A DNA stretch of 64,000 nt from NCBI GenBank assembly GCA_963642885.1, contig CAVIJI010000003.1:1-64000 (forward strand), given 5' to 3'. Made by a program: the position numbers and the translations under genes. Shown piece by piece: positions 49,405 to 58,174 of this stretch. This DNA is from UMGS1696 sp963642885 (lineage in GTDB: Bacteria > Bacillota > Clostridia > Oscillospirales > CAG-272). The stretch's first letter is position 1. Every line of letters begins with the position of its first letter. A model generated the notes under the pieces. It was given only the letters and a program-made list of their open reading frames with translations, did no database searches and was not told where the DNA came from.

Positions 49405-50223
49405 ATGAACAAGAAACCAAATTCGAACAAAAAGAAGCGTATTGTACTCATCATACTGCTTGTTTTTATCTGCATTCTTATTGCCATCGGAATTTATGTG
49501 GCAGTACAAGCCTCACGCAACGCAACACAGATGGATTTGTGTGCAGACACGGCTATCGCAGACATCGGAAGTGTGTATACATTAACTCCCGTAGATTGCT
49601 CGGAATTCGAGGACTTGACTGTTTACGGTTTTATGAAATTTAAAATCGAGCAATATGATGTCAGCGGACTCGGAAATCTATGCGTAATGCGTGCAAACGG
49701 CGGCGTTATGCAGATGCTTACCGTTACACTTACTCCGGCATCGATTGATATGCCGCTCCTTTCCGTGGACTATATGTACATGCTCGGAAACCGCACCGCA
49801 TATGTGGAAGTTTATGATTTGCATATCGGCGAATCGGAGGTTCGTGATGAAACCATTCAAAAGCTGATATCGGCTGATGCTGTTTTTTCGAATCTCCCCG
49901 ATACAACTCCGTCATCAGCATGGTATGATTCAATCCGTACTGCGGGAAGCTACAAAAAAGTAACATCAAAAGAAGACGACACAATTCTGGAAATGCTTAA
50001 GCTGTATTTAAGCGAGTATCTAAGTGGTGCTAAAGAAATGGAATCTCTTTCTGAAGACAAAATTCCCGATAAGCTTGACGTTATGGAAGCTTATACTCAC
50101 AGACTTATCAGTGAAGGCGGTATCTCCACAGATGTTTTCAAGAAAGAACTCGGAGAAGAAAAAACACAGAAATTCTTTGATTATGTCATGTTCGGAACCG
50201 AAAATTACCGAATTACCGATTAA
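49405..50223 (+). CDS. Unknown membrane-anchored protein (272 aa)
   Basis: I do not recognise this protein. A basic N-terminus (NKKPNSNKKKR) precedes one membrane helix (IVLIILLVFICILIAIGIYVAV), giving an outside domain of about 230 residues. The first half of that domain is beta-rich (LCVMRANGGVMQMLTVTLTP, NRTAYVEVYDLHIGESEV), the second helical and charged (LKLYLSEYLSGAKEMESLSEDKIPDKLDVMEAY). There are no catalytic motifs. The start ATG 49405 is preceded by AAAGGAGG. It is a single-gene unit with its own promoter and a terminator at 50303. An envelope sensor or assembly factor is possible, but nothing points to a specific role. Confidence 0.7.
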   Translation: MNKKPNSNKKKRIVLIILLVFICILIAIGIYVAVQASRNATQMDLCADTAIADIGSVYTLTPVDCSEFEDLTVYGFMKFKIEQYDVSGLGNLCVMRANGGVMQMLTVTLTPASIDMPLLSVDYMYMLGNRTAYVEVYDLHIGESEVRDETIQKLISADAVFSNLPDTTPSSAWYDSIRTAGSYKKVTSKEDDTILEMLKLYLSEYLSGAKEMESLSEDKIPDKLDVMEAYTHRLISEGGISTDVFKKELGEEKTQKFFDYVMFGTENYRITD

Positions 50224-50302
50224 AGTACAGTAATAAAAAAGACGGACTCTATTGTATTTATAGAAATACATTGAGCTCTGATTTTCCTTGATTATACGAT
50301 TG

Positions 50303-50347
50303 AAAACCGCGTAACCTGAGATATTCGTTCTCGGATTACGCGGTTTT
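50303..50347. terminator. Bidirectional terminator between convergent genes
   Basis: AAAACCGCGTAA (50303-50314) pairs with TTACGCGGTTTT (50336-50347) with inner pairing; T-run on the plus strand. It separates the 272-aa protein gene from the glycyl radical activase. Confidence 0.88.
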
Positions 50348-50384
50348 TTGCTATTTTATTCAGTTAAATATACATGATGCAAAA

Positions 50385-51236
50385 CTACTCACTCGGAACC
50401 GACTGCGGAATCCATTCCGGTCTCCCGTTGTCGGGCTGTCCGATAAATAAAGCTTTGGCACCGCCGTATGCGTGATATGGAATATATTCTATTCCCACAC
50501 AGTTGTTAAGCGAATTTTTCAGCTCACGCAGATGCTTATAGTGTGTTTCATCGTTATTCACTGTATTTACTATAATGCACCGAAGCAGCGTTTTACCGCC
50601 GAGTGAGTCTGTCTTGCGCAAATTCGATTGAATGTGCTCACACGAAACGCCTGTATAGTTCTTATGGCGTATAGAATCGGTATCCTTAACGTCCCACAAA
50701 AATAAATCCACAAGAGGAATAAGCTTCGGAATTATGTCGGAGTTAAACTGCCCGCAGGTTTCGACAGCCGTTGATATTCCCGCCTCGCGACAGGCTCGCA
50801 GCAGTGCAATACTTCCGTCGGCTTGCATAAAAGGTTCACCACCCGATATAGTCAGACCTCCTTCATTACCGTAGAATGCTCGATCCTTTTCAATCTCAGT
50901 CATCAGTTCTTCAATCGTATACGGTTTTCCGCTGATATCAAGTGCTCCTGCAGGACACTCTGCGGCACATTTGCCGCATACGGTACAAAGCTCACGTCTT
51001 ATTTCATGTTCACCCTTCTGACTGACTGTATGAACATGATTCGGGCATACTTTCGTACACATACCGCAGCCGATACATTTTTTATGATAATACAATAATT
51101 CCGATGAAGCCTTCTGTGTTTCGGGATTGTGACACCATGCACATCTCAGTGGACAGCCTTTCAGAAAAACCACCGTACGAATCCCCGGGCCGTCGTGCAT
51201 GCAGAATCTTTGAATATCACTGACCAACAGTTTCAC
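50385..51236 (-). CDS. Glycyl radical enzyme activase
   Basis: A 283-residue radical SAM protein that installs the glycyl radical in its partner. HDGPGIRTVVFLKGCPLRCAWC holds the SAM-cluster cysteines (Cys28, Cys32, Cys35); two ferredoxin-like clusters follow in an insertion (CIGCGMCTKVC, Cys54-64; CTVCGKCAAEC, Cys84-94), as in activases of the glycerol dehydratase and choline lyase type rather than short PFL activases. LTISGGEPFMQ is the SAM-binding motif. It starts 15 bp after the stop of the glycyl radical enzyme gene, so both come from one transcript. Confidence 0.95.
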   Translation of the reverse strand: MKLLVSDIQRFCMHDGPGIRTVVFLKGCPLRCAWCHNPETQKASSELLYYHKKCIGCGMCTKVCPNHVHTVSQKGEHEIRRELCTVCGKCAAECPAGALDISGKPYTIEELMTEIEKDRAFYGNEGGLTISGGEPFMQADGSIALLRACREAGISTAVETCGQFNSDIIPKLIPLVDLFLWDVKDTDSIRHKNYTGVSCEHIQSNLRKTDSLGGKTLLRCIIVNTVNNDETHYKHLRELKNSLNNCVGIEYIPYHAYGGAKALFIGQPDNGRPEWIPQSVPSE

Positions 51237-51251
51237 AAGTACCTCCGTGCA

Positions 51252-53414
51252 TTATTTCACACAATCCTCAGTCTGCTGTATAATCATGTCCTGCCATTCT
51301 TTATTAAGAGTTACAAATCGTGCATTCCAGCCTGACACACGAACCGATAATGTCTGATATGCTTCGGGATGTTCTTGTGCCGCATGTAAAACCTCACTGT
51401 CGGCAACATCGAGCTGCATAAAGAATCCACCGAGTATGACAAATCCGCGCAGAAGCTGCATTACGGCAGTAAGTCCGTCATCTCCTTTGACTGATGAAGG
51501 TGTGAGTTTAATGTCCAGTGCGGCACCGTTTGCGGTTCTTTCAAGATTAAGCTTGCAGTAGGAACGAATCACGGCAGTTGCACCGTCGCGGTCTGTTCCC
51601 GGAGTAGGAGAGCAGTTCCCCGCAAGAATCGCCCCGGCTTTGTATCCGTGTGGTACAGCAAGACGATACGGTGACCACTCCAGCTGTCGTCCGAATGTGC
51701 TTACACCTGCAGGAAAACGAAAACCACAGCCGGGATTTTTATCAACCCTGTCACACGCGTCCGCAAAATCGTTCAACACTCGAGCGGCAAATGAATCGGC
51801 CTCATCACTGTCACAGCCATAGTAATTATAACGATTAATTACATACTGTCGAAGCGGTTCACTTCCCTCCCAGTTATTGCGTAAAACCGCAATAAACTCA
51901 GCAAGAGAAAGCTTCTTTTCATCATACACAATTTTCTTGATAGCGTACAAGCTGTCTACAGTATCGGCAAACCCGCCTATATGCGGTGATACAACATTAT
52001 AAATCGGTCCGCCTTCGAGATAGGAAAGTCCTCGTTCAATACAGCCTCCTTCGAACAACGAAACGAGCGTCATCGGCTCATGAGTCTTCCATACGTAATT
52101 ACCGTATTCGTCCTTATCGTTCTCAAAGCGTCTATGCATACCATGTGCAATGGCATCAACCTCACCTCCGAGGTCTGCGACAAACTGTGCATATAAGCTC
52201 TCGAAATCAGGATAATCTACCGATCCGTCATAATTGTGCAGTGTCCTCTGCTGAAGAATCTGTAATGCATCAAACGGAACATATATAAAATACGTTTTAC
52301 CCGGAATCTGCACTTCCCAACATCCGTCATTCGCGAAATTACGTGCTTCCCTTTCGGAATATCCGAACCTTTTAAGTGCTCGAATAATGAGATCCTCGTT
52401 ATAAACCGCAAGAGCTCCTCCGCCGCAGCGAATAACCTCGGCAACTCTGCGAATTAACTTTTCGTCGGAATTACGGCTCAACCGCACTGTAGTGGGGTAA
52501 TCACCGATTCCCGTTTCTTCCAATATATCCAAAACCAAGTACGTAACCTCGTTTGTAATATCGTTTCCGTTCTCATCTACTCCGCCGATTACGAGGTTTT
52601 GATAATGCTGTGCATCTCCACTTATCGGGCCTTCACCACATATCCATTCACAGCCTTTGATAAAGAAATGCGCGAGTATTTCTCTTGCCTCATCGAGTGT
52701 CAGCACACCCTCTGCAAGATCTTTTTTCAGATAATCGCCGAGAATCGCATCAATTCGCCCGATTCCCGACCAATGTCCGCTAAGTCTGGTAAACGCAAAT
52801 GTAAACCACAAGCTCTGTACAGCTTCATAAAAGCTTTCGGCAGGCTCTTCCGGAACGCGGAGAAGATTTTTATAGTTATTCACGTATTCGGGTTTATCCC
52901 GCAGTGCCGTGATATACCTCTGTCTCCAAATTTCAAAACTGTCACAGCATGCGATACAGCTCCGGGCAAATGATTCGTGCTTAGTTCCGCAAAACTTTTT
53001 CAAAGCGTTTTCCGCTCTCTCTCTGATCGCCTTCATACCATGGTGTACCACATATCCGAAATCAAGTGTTAAGTGGCTCATGCTTGAAAGCTGCATTTCA
53101 CCTTTGTATGTTGCGGGGAATTCATGGCCTCTTTCCAGACCGAGCGCCATACCGAGAGTAGCCGCTCCGCTTATCTTTTCACCATCGCAAATACGAATCG
53201 GTGCCTGCTCCGCTATTCGTCTGAGTGCGATATCGTATTTTTTTATTGCGGGGAGCTTTTCATAATCTTCTATATCATCAAGAGATACACCTGGTGTTTT
53301 TCGTGTATCCAAACCGTATTTACGATTCAGTGAATCAAACGCAAAACGACGAGTCTGTTCAGACAGTCGTATAGGTCTTTCTCCCGTTGCCGATAAAAAC
53401 CGTATTTTCTCCAT
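51252..53414 (-). CDS. Glycyl radical enzyme (PFL-like family) with GCWE active site
   Basis: A 720-residue member of the pyruvate formate-lyase family, somewhat shorter than PFL and diol dehydratases. The glycyl loop RVSGWNARF is intact (Gly695 as the radical site), close to the C-terminus as required. The active-site cysteine is Cys365 in NDGCWEVQIPG, where dehydratases, TMA lyase and related enzymes usually read GCVE; Trp at that place is unusual. HHGMKAIRERAENAL and LSGHWSGIGRIDAILGDYL are common family segments. It has its own promoter and is co-transcribed with a two-cluster activase. The substrate is unknown; the corrinoid cluster upstream suggests a methylated or aromatic compound. 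Confidence 0.93.
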   Translation of the reverse strand: MEKIRFLSATGERPIRLSEQTRRFAFDSLNRKYGLDTRKTPGVSLDDIEDYEKLPAIKKYDIALRRIAEQAPIRICDGEKISGAATLGMALGLERGHEFPATYKGEMQLSSMSHLTLDFGYVVHHGMKAIRERAENALKKFCGTKHESFARSCIACCDSFEIWRQRYITALRDKPEYVNNYKNLLRVPEEPAESFYEAVQSLWFTFAFTRLSGHWSGIGRIDAILGDYLKKDLAEGVLTLDEAREILAHFFIKGCEWICGEGPISGDAQHYQNLVIGGVDENGNDITNEVTYLVLDILEETGIGDYPTTVRLSRNSDEKLIRRVAEVIRCGGGALAVYNEDLIIRALKRFGYSEREARNFANDGCWEVQIPGKTYFIYVPFDALQILQQRTLHNYDGSVDYPDFESLYAQFVADLGGEVDAIAHGMHRRFENDKDEYGNYVWKTHEPMTLVSLFEGGCIERGLSYLEGGPIYNVVSPHIGGFADTVDSLYAIKKIVYDEKKLSLAEFIAVLRNNWEGSEPLRQYVINRYNYYGCDSDEADSFAARVLNDFADACDRVDKNPGCGFRFPAGVSTFGRQLEWSPYRLAVPHGYKAGAILAGNCSPTPGTDRDGATAVIRSYCKLNLERTANGAALDIKLTPSSVKGDDGLTAVMQLLRGFVILGGFFMQLDVADSEVLHAAQEHPEAYQTLSVRVSGWNARFVTLNKEWQDMIIQQTEDCVK

Positions 53415-53487
53415 AATATCAATCCTTCCGTATTATTGACGTTCACACGCCGTAATCCACGTTCAGCGATTAGAATTTTATGTATAC

Positions 53488-53516
53488 ATTATATACAATC
53501 CGATTCTTAAAAGCAA
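53488..53516 (-). promoter_or_regulatory. Promoter of the glycyl radical enzyme operon
   Basis: On the minus strand TTGCTT (53516-53511), 17-bp spacer, TATAAT (53493-53488). ATGTATACAT (53480-53489), a 10-bp palindrome, overlaps the -10 box and might bind a regulator. Confidence 0.7.
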
Positions 53517-53633
53517 TAGTTTTAATGAACATTGCGAATAATGAATATGATCATACTAACATTGACAGAATGTTTTCCGATATATTTTAAGCTACATCTT
53601 TCCGAGAAATACAGCTTCTATATTATCACAGAA

Positions 53634-53671
53634 AAAGACACCCGCCGAAATATTTATCGGTAGGTGTCTTT
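53634..53671 (-). terminator. Terminator of the corrinoid methyltransferase operon
   Basis: AAAGACACC (53634-53642) pairs with GGTGTCTTT (53663-53671) with additional inner pairing; on the minus strand TTTTTCTGTG follows. It stands 6 bp beyond the stop of the DUF2284 gene. Confidence 0.85.
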
Positions 53672-53677
53672 ATGAAA

Positions 53678-54238
53678 TCACAATCTATGCCAATATATCA
53701 CCGAAAAATATGTAACCGTATTGGCTCCGTTTATGTAATGCATACCGCAATCCGCCGCCAGTTTAACAACATTAACACCTGTAGCTTCAATAGAGTGATG
53801 CATAAGTTTCGGATGACGACATGGTGAGGTCGGATACGTACATTTTTCACACAGTCTGCATCCTTCCGCACCGCAAATTTCAAATACGTCGTCTTGCTCA
53901 AACAACATCTTTTCTATCTCACGTTCTGCTTTAACATGCTGAATTCTGCCTTCGTCCATACCTTCGACATCATATGAATCTTCAAGCTTATGTACGGTTG
54001 TATAAACAAATGCGTTTTCATACCCGCGGTAATGTTCCATTAAATCCTGCCAACGTCCTACTCCCGGAGGACATGACCAACATTTGCCGTACATTCCACA
54101 CAGATTTGCTTCACACGCATCACGTACTTCCTGAGAAAAAGATATGTTCTGCGGAGAAACAAACGATGACTCGTGTATGGGATACGATAATACCTCGGAA
54201 TTTTTTTGTAATTCCTTTAAAATCGCTTCTATTGACAT
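53678..54238 (-). CDS. DUF2284 cysteine-rich metal-binding protein
   Basis: A 186-residue DUF2284 protein. Conserved cysteines run through ACEANLCGMYGKCWSCPPGVG, FEICGAEGCRLCEKC and PTSPCRHPKLMH; they look like ligands for an iron-sulfur cluster or another metal. Members of this family are often found beside corrinoid methyltransferases and radical SAM enzymes in anaerobes and may serve in electron supply or corrinoid handling, but their function is not established. It is the last gene of the six-gene operon, 29 bp after the RACo-like gene, with a terminator just beyond. Confidence 0.85.
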   Translation of the reverse strand: MSIEAILKELQKNSEVLSYPIHESSFVSPQNISFSQEVRDACEANLCGMYGKCWSCPPGVGRWQDLMEHYRGYENAFVYTTVHKLEDSYDVEGMDEGRIQHVKAEREIEKMLFEQDDVFEICGAEGCRLCEKCTYPTSPCRHPKLMHHSIEATGVNVVKLAADCGMHYINGANTVTYFSVIYWHRL

Positions 54239-54267
54239 GACATATTCCCTTTCATAGTCGATATCTT

Positions 54268-55854
54268 TTATTCGTCCGGAAACATCATATATTCGATAAA
54301 TCCGTCATTAAAGGTCTGAGATTTATTCAATTCAATGGTCAAGCATTCATGTGCAAGCTCGCATATACGCGACAGAGCCGATGAGTCGCCGAGAACCTTT
54401 ACGGCTCCGCTTAGTGCGGAGTTTCCGATTGCTGATACGGTGTCTTTATTCTCGATAAATCTCGGCGGGAGCAAACCGATACGTACCGCATTTGTCGGAT
54501 CGATATAATAACCGAGCCCGCCTGCAATATATACTCTGCCGCCTGCTTTTACAAATGAATCAACATCCGTTTGTGCGTAATCCAGCAAAGCTTCGATTCC
54601 CGCACGCAGTGCGCTCTTTGCAAGCTGAATCTCACGTATATCTTTTTGAGTCAGATATACCCTCGTTTCCGCATTTTCGTCTGTTCCCTTATCGCTTCTG
54701 TGCATTCCTGCCAATACGTACGGATCATCCTCCAGATATCCTGTTTCGTCTATGCTTTCATCGTCTAAAAGGCATGCACAAAGGTCGATAAGTCCGCATC
54801 CGCATATTCCACTCGGCTCTTTATCACCTATGGTTCTGTACACAAGATTACCGTTTTCCTTTATAACACGACTGACAGCACCTTCGACACCGCCAATTCC
54901 GCACGACAAATTAGCACCTTCAAGTGCAGGCCCTGCCGCTGTAGAGGTGGCAATAAGACGATTTCCGTTGTTCTTACCGGTATCCAAAACCATCTCACCG
55001 TTTGTTCCTATATCAAGAAGCAACGAAGGATAGTCCGATGAACCCATACCGCACACAAGCATACCCGAAGAAATATCTCCTCCGACAAAAGCGGAAACAG
55101 ACGGCAGCAATGTGATGTTTTTCACAGGCAGTCCGAGCTCGTCACCTTTCATTTTTTTTGCATCTGTAAAGGCGGGAGTAAACGGATATGCTCCCATTCC
55201 CTCGGGTGATATTCCGCAAAACAAATGCAGCATTGTGGCGTTTCCGGCTACAACAAGATTATCTATCGTTTTCTCGGATAAATCAAACAACTGATTAAGC
55301 AAAGTACGGACTGCGTCAAGCACACACGACTGCATATCATAGAGTTTACCGTTTTTTGCTGCTTCAATACGACTTATGACATCCGCACCGTACATCTGCT
55401 GTGGATTCAAGCAAGAAACAGACGTACGTACCTTACCGCTTTTTGTGTCGACTCTCGCGGCGGCGATTGTTGTCGTACCGATATCCAATGCCACTCCGTC
55501 GTGCTCGATACTGCCATTAACGGTAGAAGAGCCTTTCGAATCCACAGCCTGCTCACTTTGCTCATCCAAAACGGTTAATCCGTCACCCGAGAAAACCGGG
55601 AGTCCGATTTCACTTTCGCAATCCGAGCATATCGCCTGACAAGCCAAAATATATCCTTCCGTATCGGGTTTTAAAATTTCACCGTCTTTGCGCGAAATAA
55701 AATGGCCTGATATAACCTTTACTCGGCATTTACCGCATACTCCGCGTCCTCCGCATGGGGCAGATAAGAATATTTTTCTCTGTGCGAGAAAGGATCTCAA
55801 TTGTTCTCCCGATGCGGCCGACGGAATTTTTATAATCTGTATCTCTTTATCCAT
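54268..55854 (-). CDS. RACo-like reductive activator of corrinoid proteins
   Basis: A 528-residue ATP-dependent activator that returns inactive Co(II) corrinoid to Co(I). The N-terminus is a plant-type 2Fe-2S ferredoxin domain (Cys34, Cys40, Cys43 in CGGRGVCGKC and Cys72 in LACQA); then comes the ASKHA-like domain (GVALDIGTTTIAAARVD, LVVAGNATMLHLFCGI, LLLDIGTNGEMVL, CGCGLIDL), as in RACo of acetogens and RamA/MtvD relatives. Such proteins act on the corrinoid partner encoded in the same operon, here at 59299-59934. Length fits the family, which shows some variation. Confidence 0.93.
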   Translation of the reverse strand: MDKEIQIIKIPSAASGEQLRSFLAQRKIFLSAPCGGRGVCGKCRVKVISGHFISRKDGEILKPDTEGYILACQAICSDCESEIGLPVFSGDGLTVLDEQSEQAVDSKGSSTVNGSIEHDGVALDIGTTTIAAARVDTKSGKVRTSVSCLNPQQMYGADVISRIEAAKNGKLYDMQSCVLDAVRTLLNQLFDLSEKTIDNLVVAGNATMLHLFCGISPEGMGAYPFTPAFTDAKKMKGDELGLPVKNITLLPSVSAFVGGDISSGMLVCGMGSSDYPSLLLDIGTNGEMVLDTGKNNGNRLIATSTAAGPALEGANLSCGIGGVEGAVSRVIKENGNLVYRTIGDKEPSGICGCGLIDLCACLLDDESIDETGYLEDDPYVLAGMHRSDKGTDENAETRVYLTQKDIREIQLAKSALRAGIEALLDYAQTDVDSFVKAGGRVYIAGGLGYYIDPTNAVRIGLLPPRFIENKDTVSAIGNSALSGAVKVLGDSSALSRICELAHECLTIELNKSQTFNDGFIEYMMFPDE

Positions 55855-55886
55855 TTTTCAACAATACTTTGGAGTCAGTGTAACTT

Positions 55887-57011
55887 TTAATAATTTATCT
55901 TTTTGATTTCATCGGCATAATACTGAACAAGTTCGAATTTTGTTCCGGGCATCAGACGATGATCGGGGCAAGGAAGGAATCCGCCTAATGATGCAAGGTG
56001 TCTCATTCTTTCAAGCTCCTTGTCAACCGCTGCCTTGTCCTTACGCAATGCCGTTTTATCCATACCGCCAACACCGAGCATTCCGTTGCCGAATTTCTTT
56101 CGAGCAGGTTCAAACTGGTCTCCCCACGTACCTACCTCTATCGGGAACATCGTATTCACACCGTTTTCATACCATGTCGGAAGCAGCTTTTCGGTTACGC
56201 CATCGCAGTCCAGTGATATTACATCTATTCCATGCTGATGACAAAGCTCATTTCTCTTTTTGTAATGCTTAGCGGCGAGCTTATCGAAAACAGTCGGAGA
56301 AAGAAGCGGTCCGCTCTTGAAACAAATATCTTCCCAATAAAGTGCGAAATCGAATTTTGCACCCGTAGCAAGAATTGCTTCAACACATTTATACTGCATA
56401 TCGGCATAGCAATCAACGATATCTGCAAATAAGTCCTCGTCATCATCGTAAAGCAGATATCCCATACCAACCACGGAAGTTATACTGCGAATTTGTCCGA
56501 TAACGCTTCCCATCGATATGCCGAGGGGCACGTCTGTTTTATCGTACACATTTTCATTAAAGTGTTTGAAAAATTCCGTATCGACTCGCTCCGGTGCAAA
56601 CTGCATACGATGACGATATAAGGTTTCAAACGCTTCTCTGTCCTTCAAAAGGTAGTCGTCCTCCTGGGGAATTGAAACAATACCGGGATGAATTCGCTCG
56701 ATAAGTCCAACGCTGTTCTGTTCACGTCGAGTTCCATCAGGCAGAACCTCGAGCACCTTATGCTCAAATCCCGGATACAAGCCGTTATTACAACCAAACG
56801 AGTGTGACCAGTTGAAGTCCCATCCGATTAACTTGTCAAGTTCCATATCCTTCTGGCTGCCGTCGTAATTTCCTACTGCGAGATCCTTAGGTATTTTTCC
56901 CTGCTCTGCCCATTCCGTCAGCAACTCAGGCCAATAACCGAAATGAACGGCGGGAAAACGATCTACGGGTTTATAGTGCAATATATTCATTGCACGTTCT
57001 CGATTAGTCAT
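55887..57011 (-). CDS. UROD-fold methyltransferase-like protein (374 aa)
   Basis: A 374-residue member of the uroporphyrinogen decarboxylase superfamily. The start MTNRERAMNILHYKPVDRFPAVHFGYWPE is typical of the methyltransferase branch; HQHGIDVISLDCDG and FLPCPDHRLMPGT mark the substrate side of the barrel. It lacks the His-x-Cys zinc pattern of MtaA but has Cys/Asp in the equivalent strand, as in MtgB/MtvB-like corrinoid-linked demethylases that take a methyl group from an aromatic ether or betaine. It lies 32 bp upstream of the RACo-like gene in the operon. The methyl donor is not known. Confidence 0.85.
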   Translation of the reverse strand: MTNRERAMNILHYKPVDRFPAVHFGYWPELLTEWAEQGKIPKDLAVGNYDGSQKDMELDKLIGWDFNWSHSFGCNNGLYPGFEHKVLEVLPDGTRREQNSVGLIERIHPGIVSIPQEDDYLLKDREAFETLYRHRMQFAPERVDTEFFKHFNENVYDKTDVPLGISMGSVIGQIRSITSVVGMGYLLYDDDEDLFADIVDCYADMQYKCVEAILATGAKFDFALYWEDICFKSGPLLSPTVFDKLAAKHYKKRNELCHQHGIDVISLDCDGVTEKLLPTWYENGVNTMFPIEVGTWGDQFEPARKKFGNGMLGVGGMDKTALRKDKAAVDKELERMRHLASLGGFLPCPDHRLMPGTKFELVQYYADEIKKINY

Positions 57012-57099
57012 AGTTATCCTCCTTATGCTAATCCGTTACATTTTCATACTTAAAGGTAAGCCGAATGTGTTTTAGCGGAAACCTCAACTCGGCCGTTCC

Positions 57100-58155
57100 T
57101 TAACGATATACCGGACACGGCGTAATCGAACATCCTTCATGAGTTACTTTAGAACCGTATTCCTTAAGTAAATTTACATAAATACGATAGTAGTCGAGGG
57201 GCACGTCCGGGGGCGTCTGGTGATCCACCGACGGAATAAATTTTCCTCTCATAACACTCGGCAGAATTCTCTCGAATTCTTTTCGCATTGCCTCTTCACC
57301 GTATTTCATGCACATTTTATCGAAGTGTCCGATAAATGCCATATCAGGCTGCTTATCAATATAGACAGAAACATCTACACCTGCCTGACGTTCCAGCGGG
57401 AACATACCGTCGGCACCGACCGATGCATACCAGTCAACCGCCATTGTTATATCTCCGTCCGAATCGATAAATACAGGAATATTATATTCATGAATAACGG
57501 GAATAACCTTTTTGTAAAAAGGTGCAAGAAATTCATCGAACTGTTCCTTCGATATCATAGGGCCGCCGTTATAGCTCATATCCTCGGCGAAGCTCATGAA
57601 ATCAAAGCGAAATCTCGAAAAAACATCACGAAACAACAAAATCAGCCAATCAGCGTAATCATCGCAAAGCTGTTTGTACAGCTCGGGGTAATCGTAAAAG
57701 CTGTATAGGTGGCTTTCAATTCCGAATAATGTTCTCGGATACCAGAAAAAGCCTTCTACCGTAAAGAACTGTATAGTATCCCCGCGGTTGCGGATATTAG
57801 TCCAATTATTAAATTGTTCATCCGAAAAAAGAGATTTTGTATTCGGGAACAAAGTCGGTTTGACTTTGTTTATATAGTCATCTTCGTCCGACATTATTCC
57901 GAGTCCGTATGCCGGAGGCGGAGGTGTTTGTGCCGTTCTTACGTTGGCACATGATTGAAGACATTTGTCAAGTCCGAAATACCCTTGAAGAGCCTCGTAA
58001 TTTGCGTATTCGCGCGGCAATCCGTCTTCAAGCCAACGTTTTACAGTCAAATCCCACCAAGGAGCCCATTCTATCATCGGAATGCGATCAACGGCTTTTC
58101 CCGAAAGATATGCCTGAAAACGCTCGGATGCTGTCATGTTCGATATCATATTCAT
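57100..58155 (-). CDS. UROD-fold methyltransferase-like protein (351 aa)
   Basis: A 351-residue paralog of the gene downstream, also of the UROD superfamily: MTASERFQAYLSGKAVDRIPMIEWAPWW, IPVFIDSDGDITMAVDWYASVGADG and FIPSVDHQTPPDVPLDYYRIY. The Asp-Ser-Asp-Gly and Ser-Val-Asp-His segments replace the zinc-binding His-x-Cys and Cys of MtaA, so it probably acts on the substrate side as well. It is separated from its neighbours by 19 and 88 bp. Two such proteins in one operon could handle two substrates or form a hetero-oligomer. Confidence 0.83.
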   Translation of the reverse strand: MNMISNMTASERFQAYLSGKAVDRIPMIEWAPWWDLTVKRWLEDGLPREYANYEALQGYFGLDKCLQSCANVRTAQTPPPPAYGLGIMSDEDDYINKVKPTLFPNTKSLFSDEQFNNWTNIRNRGDTIQFFTVEGFFWYPRTLFGIESHLYSFYDYPELYKQLCDDYADWLILLFRDVFSRFRFDFMSFAEDMSYNGGPMISKEQFDEFLAPFYKKVIPVIHEYNIPVFIDSDGDITMAVDWYASVGADGMFPLERQAGVDVSVYIDKQPDMAFIGHFDKMCMKYGEEAMRKEFERILPSVMRGKFIPSVDHQTPPDVPLDYYRIYVNLLKEYGSKVTHEGCSITPCPVYR

Positions 58156-58174
58156 ATCAATATTAAATTATTAT

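Noticed and set aside
50385..53414. Assignment of the glycyl radical enzyme as pyruvate formate-lyase or choline TMA-lyase
   Set aside because: There is no Cys-Cys active-site pair as in PFL, no GCVE motif, and no microcompartment or ethanolamine-type genes beside it; the activase also has two extra clusters, unlike PFL activase.
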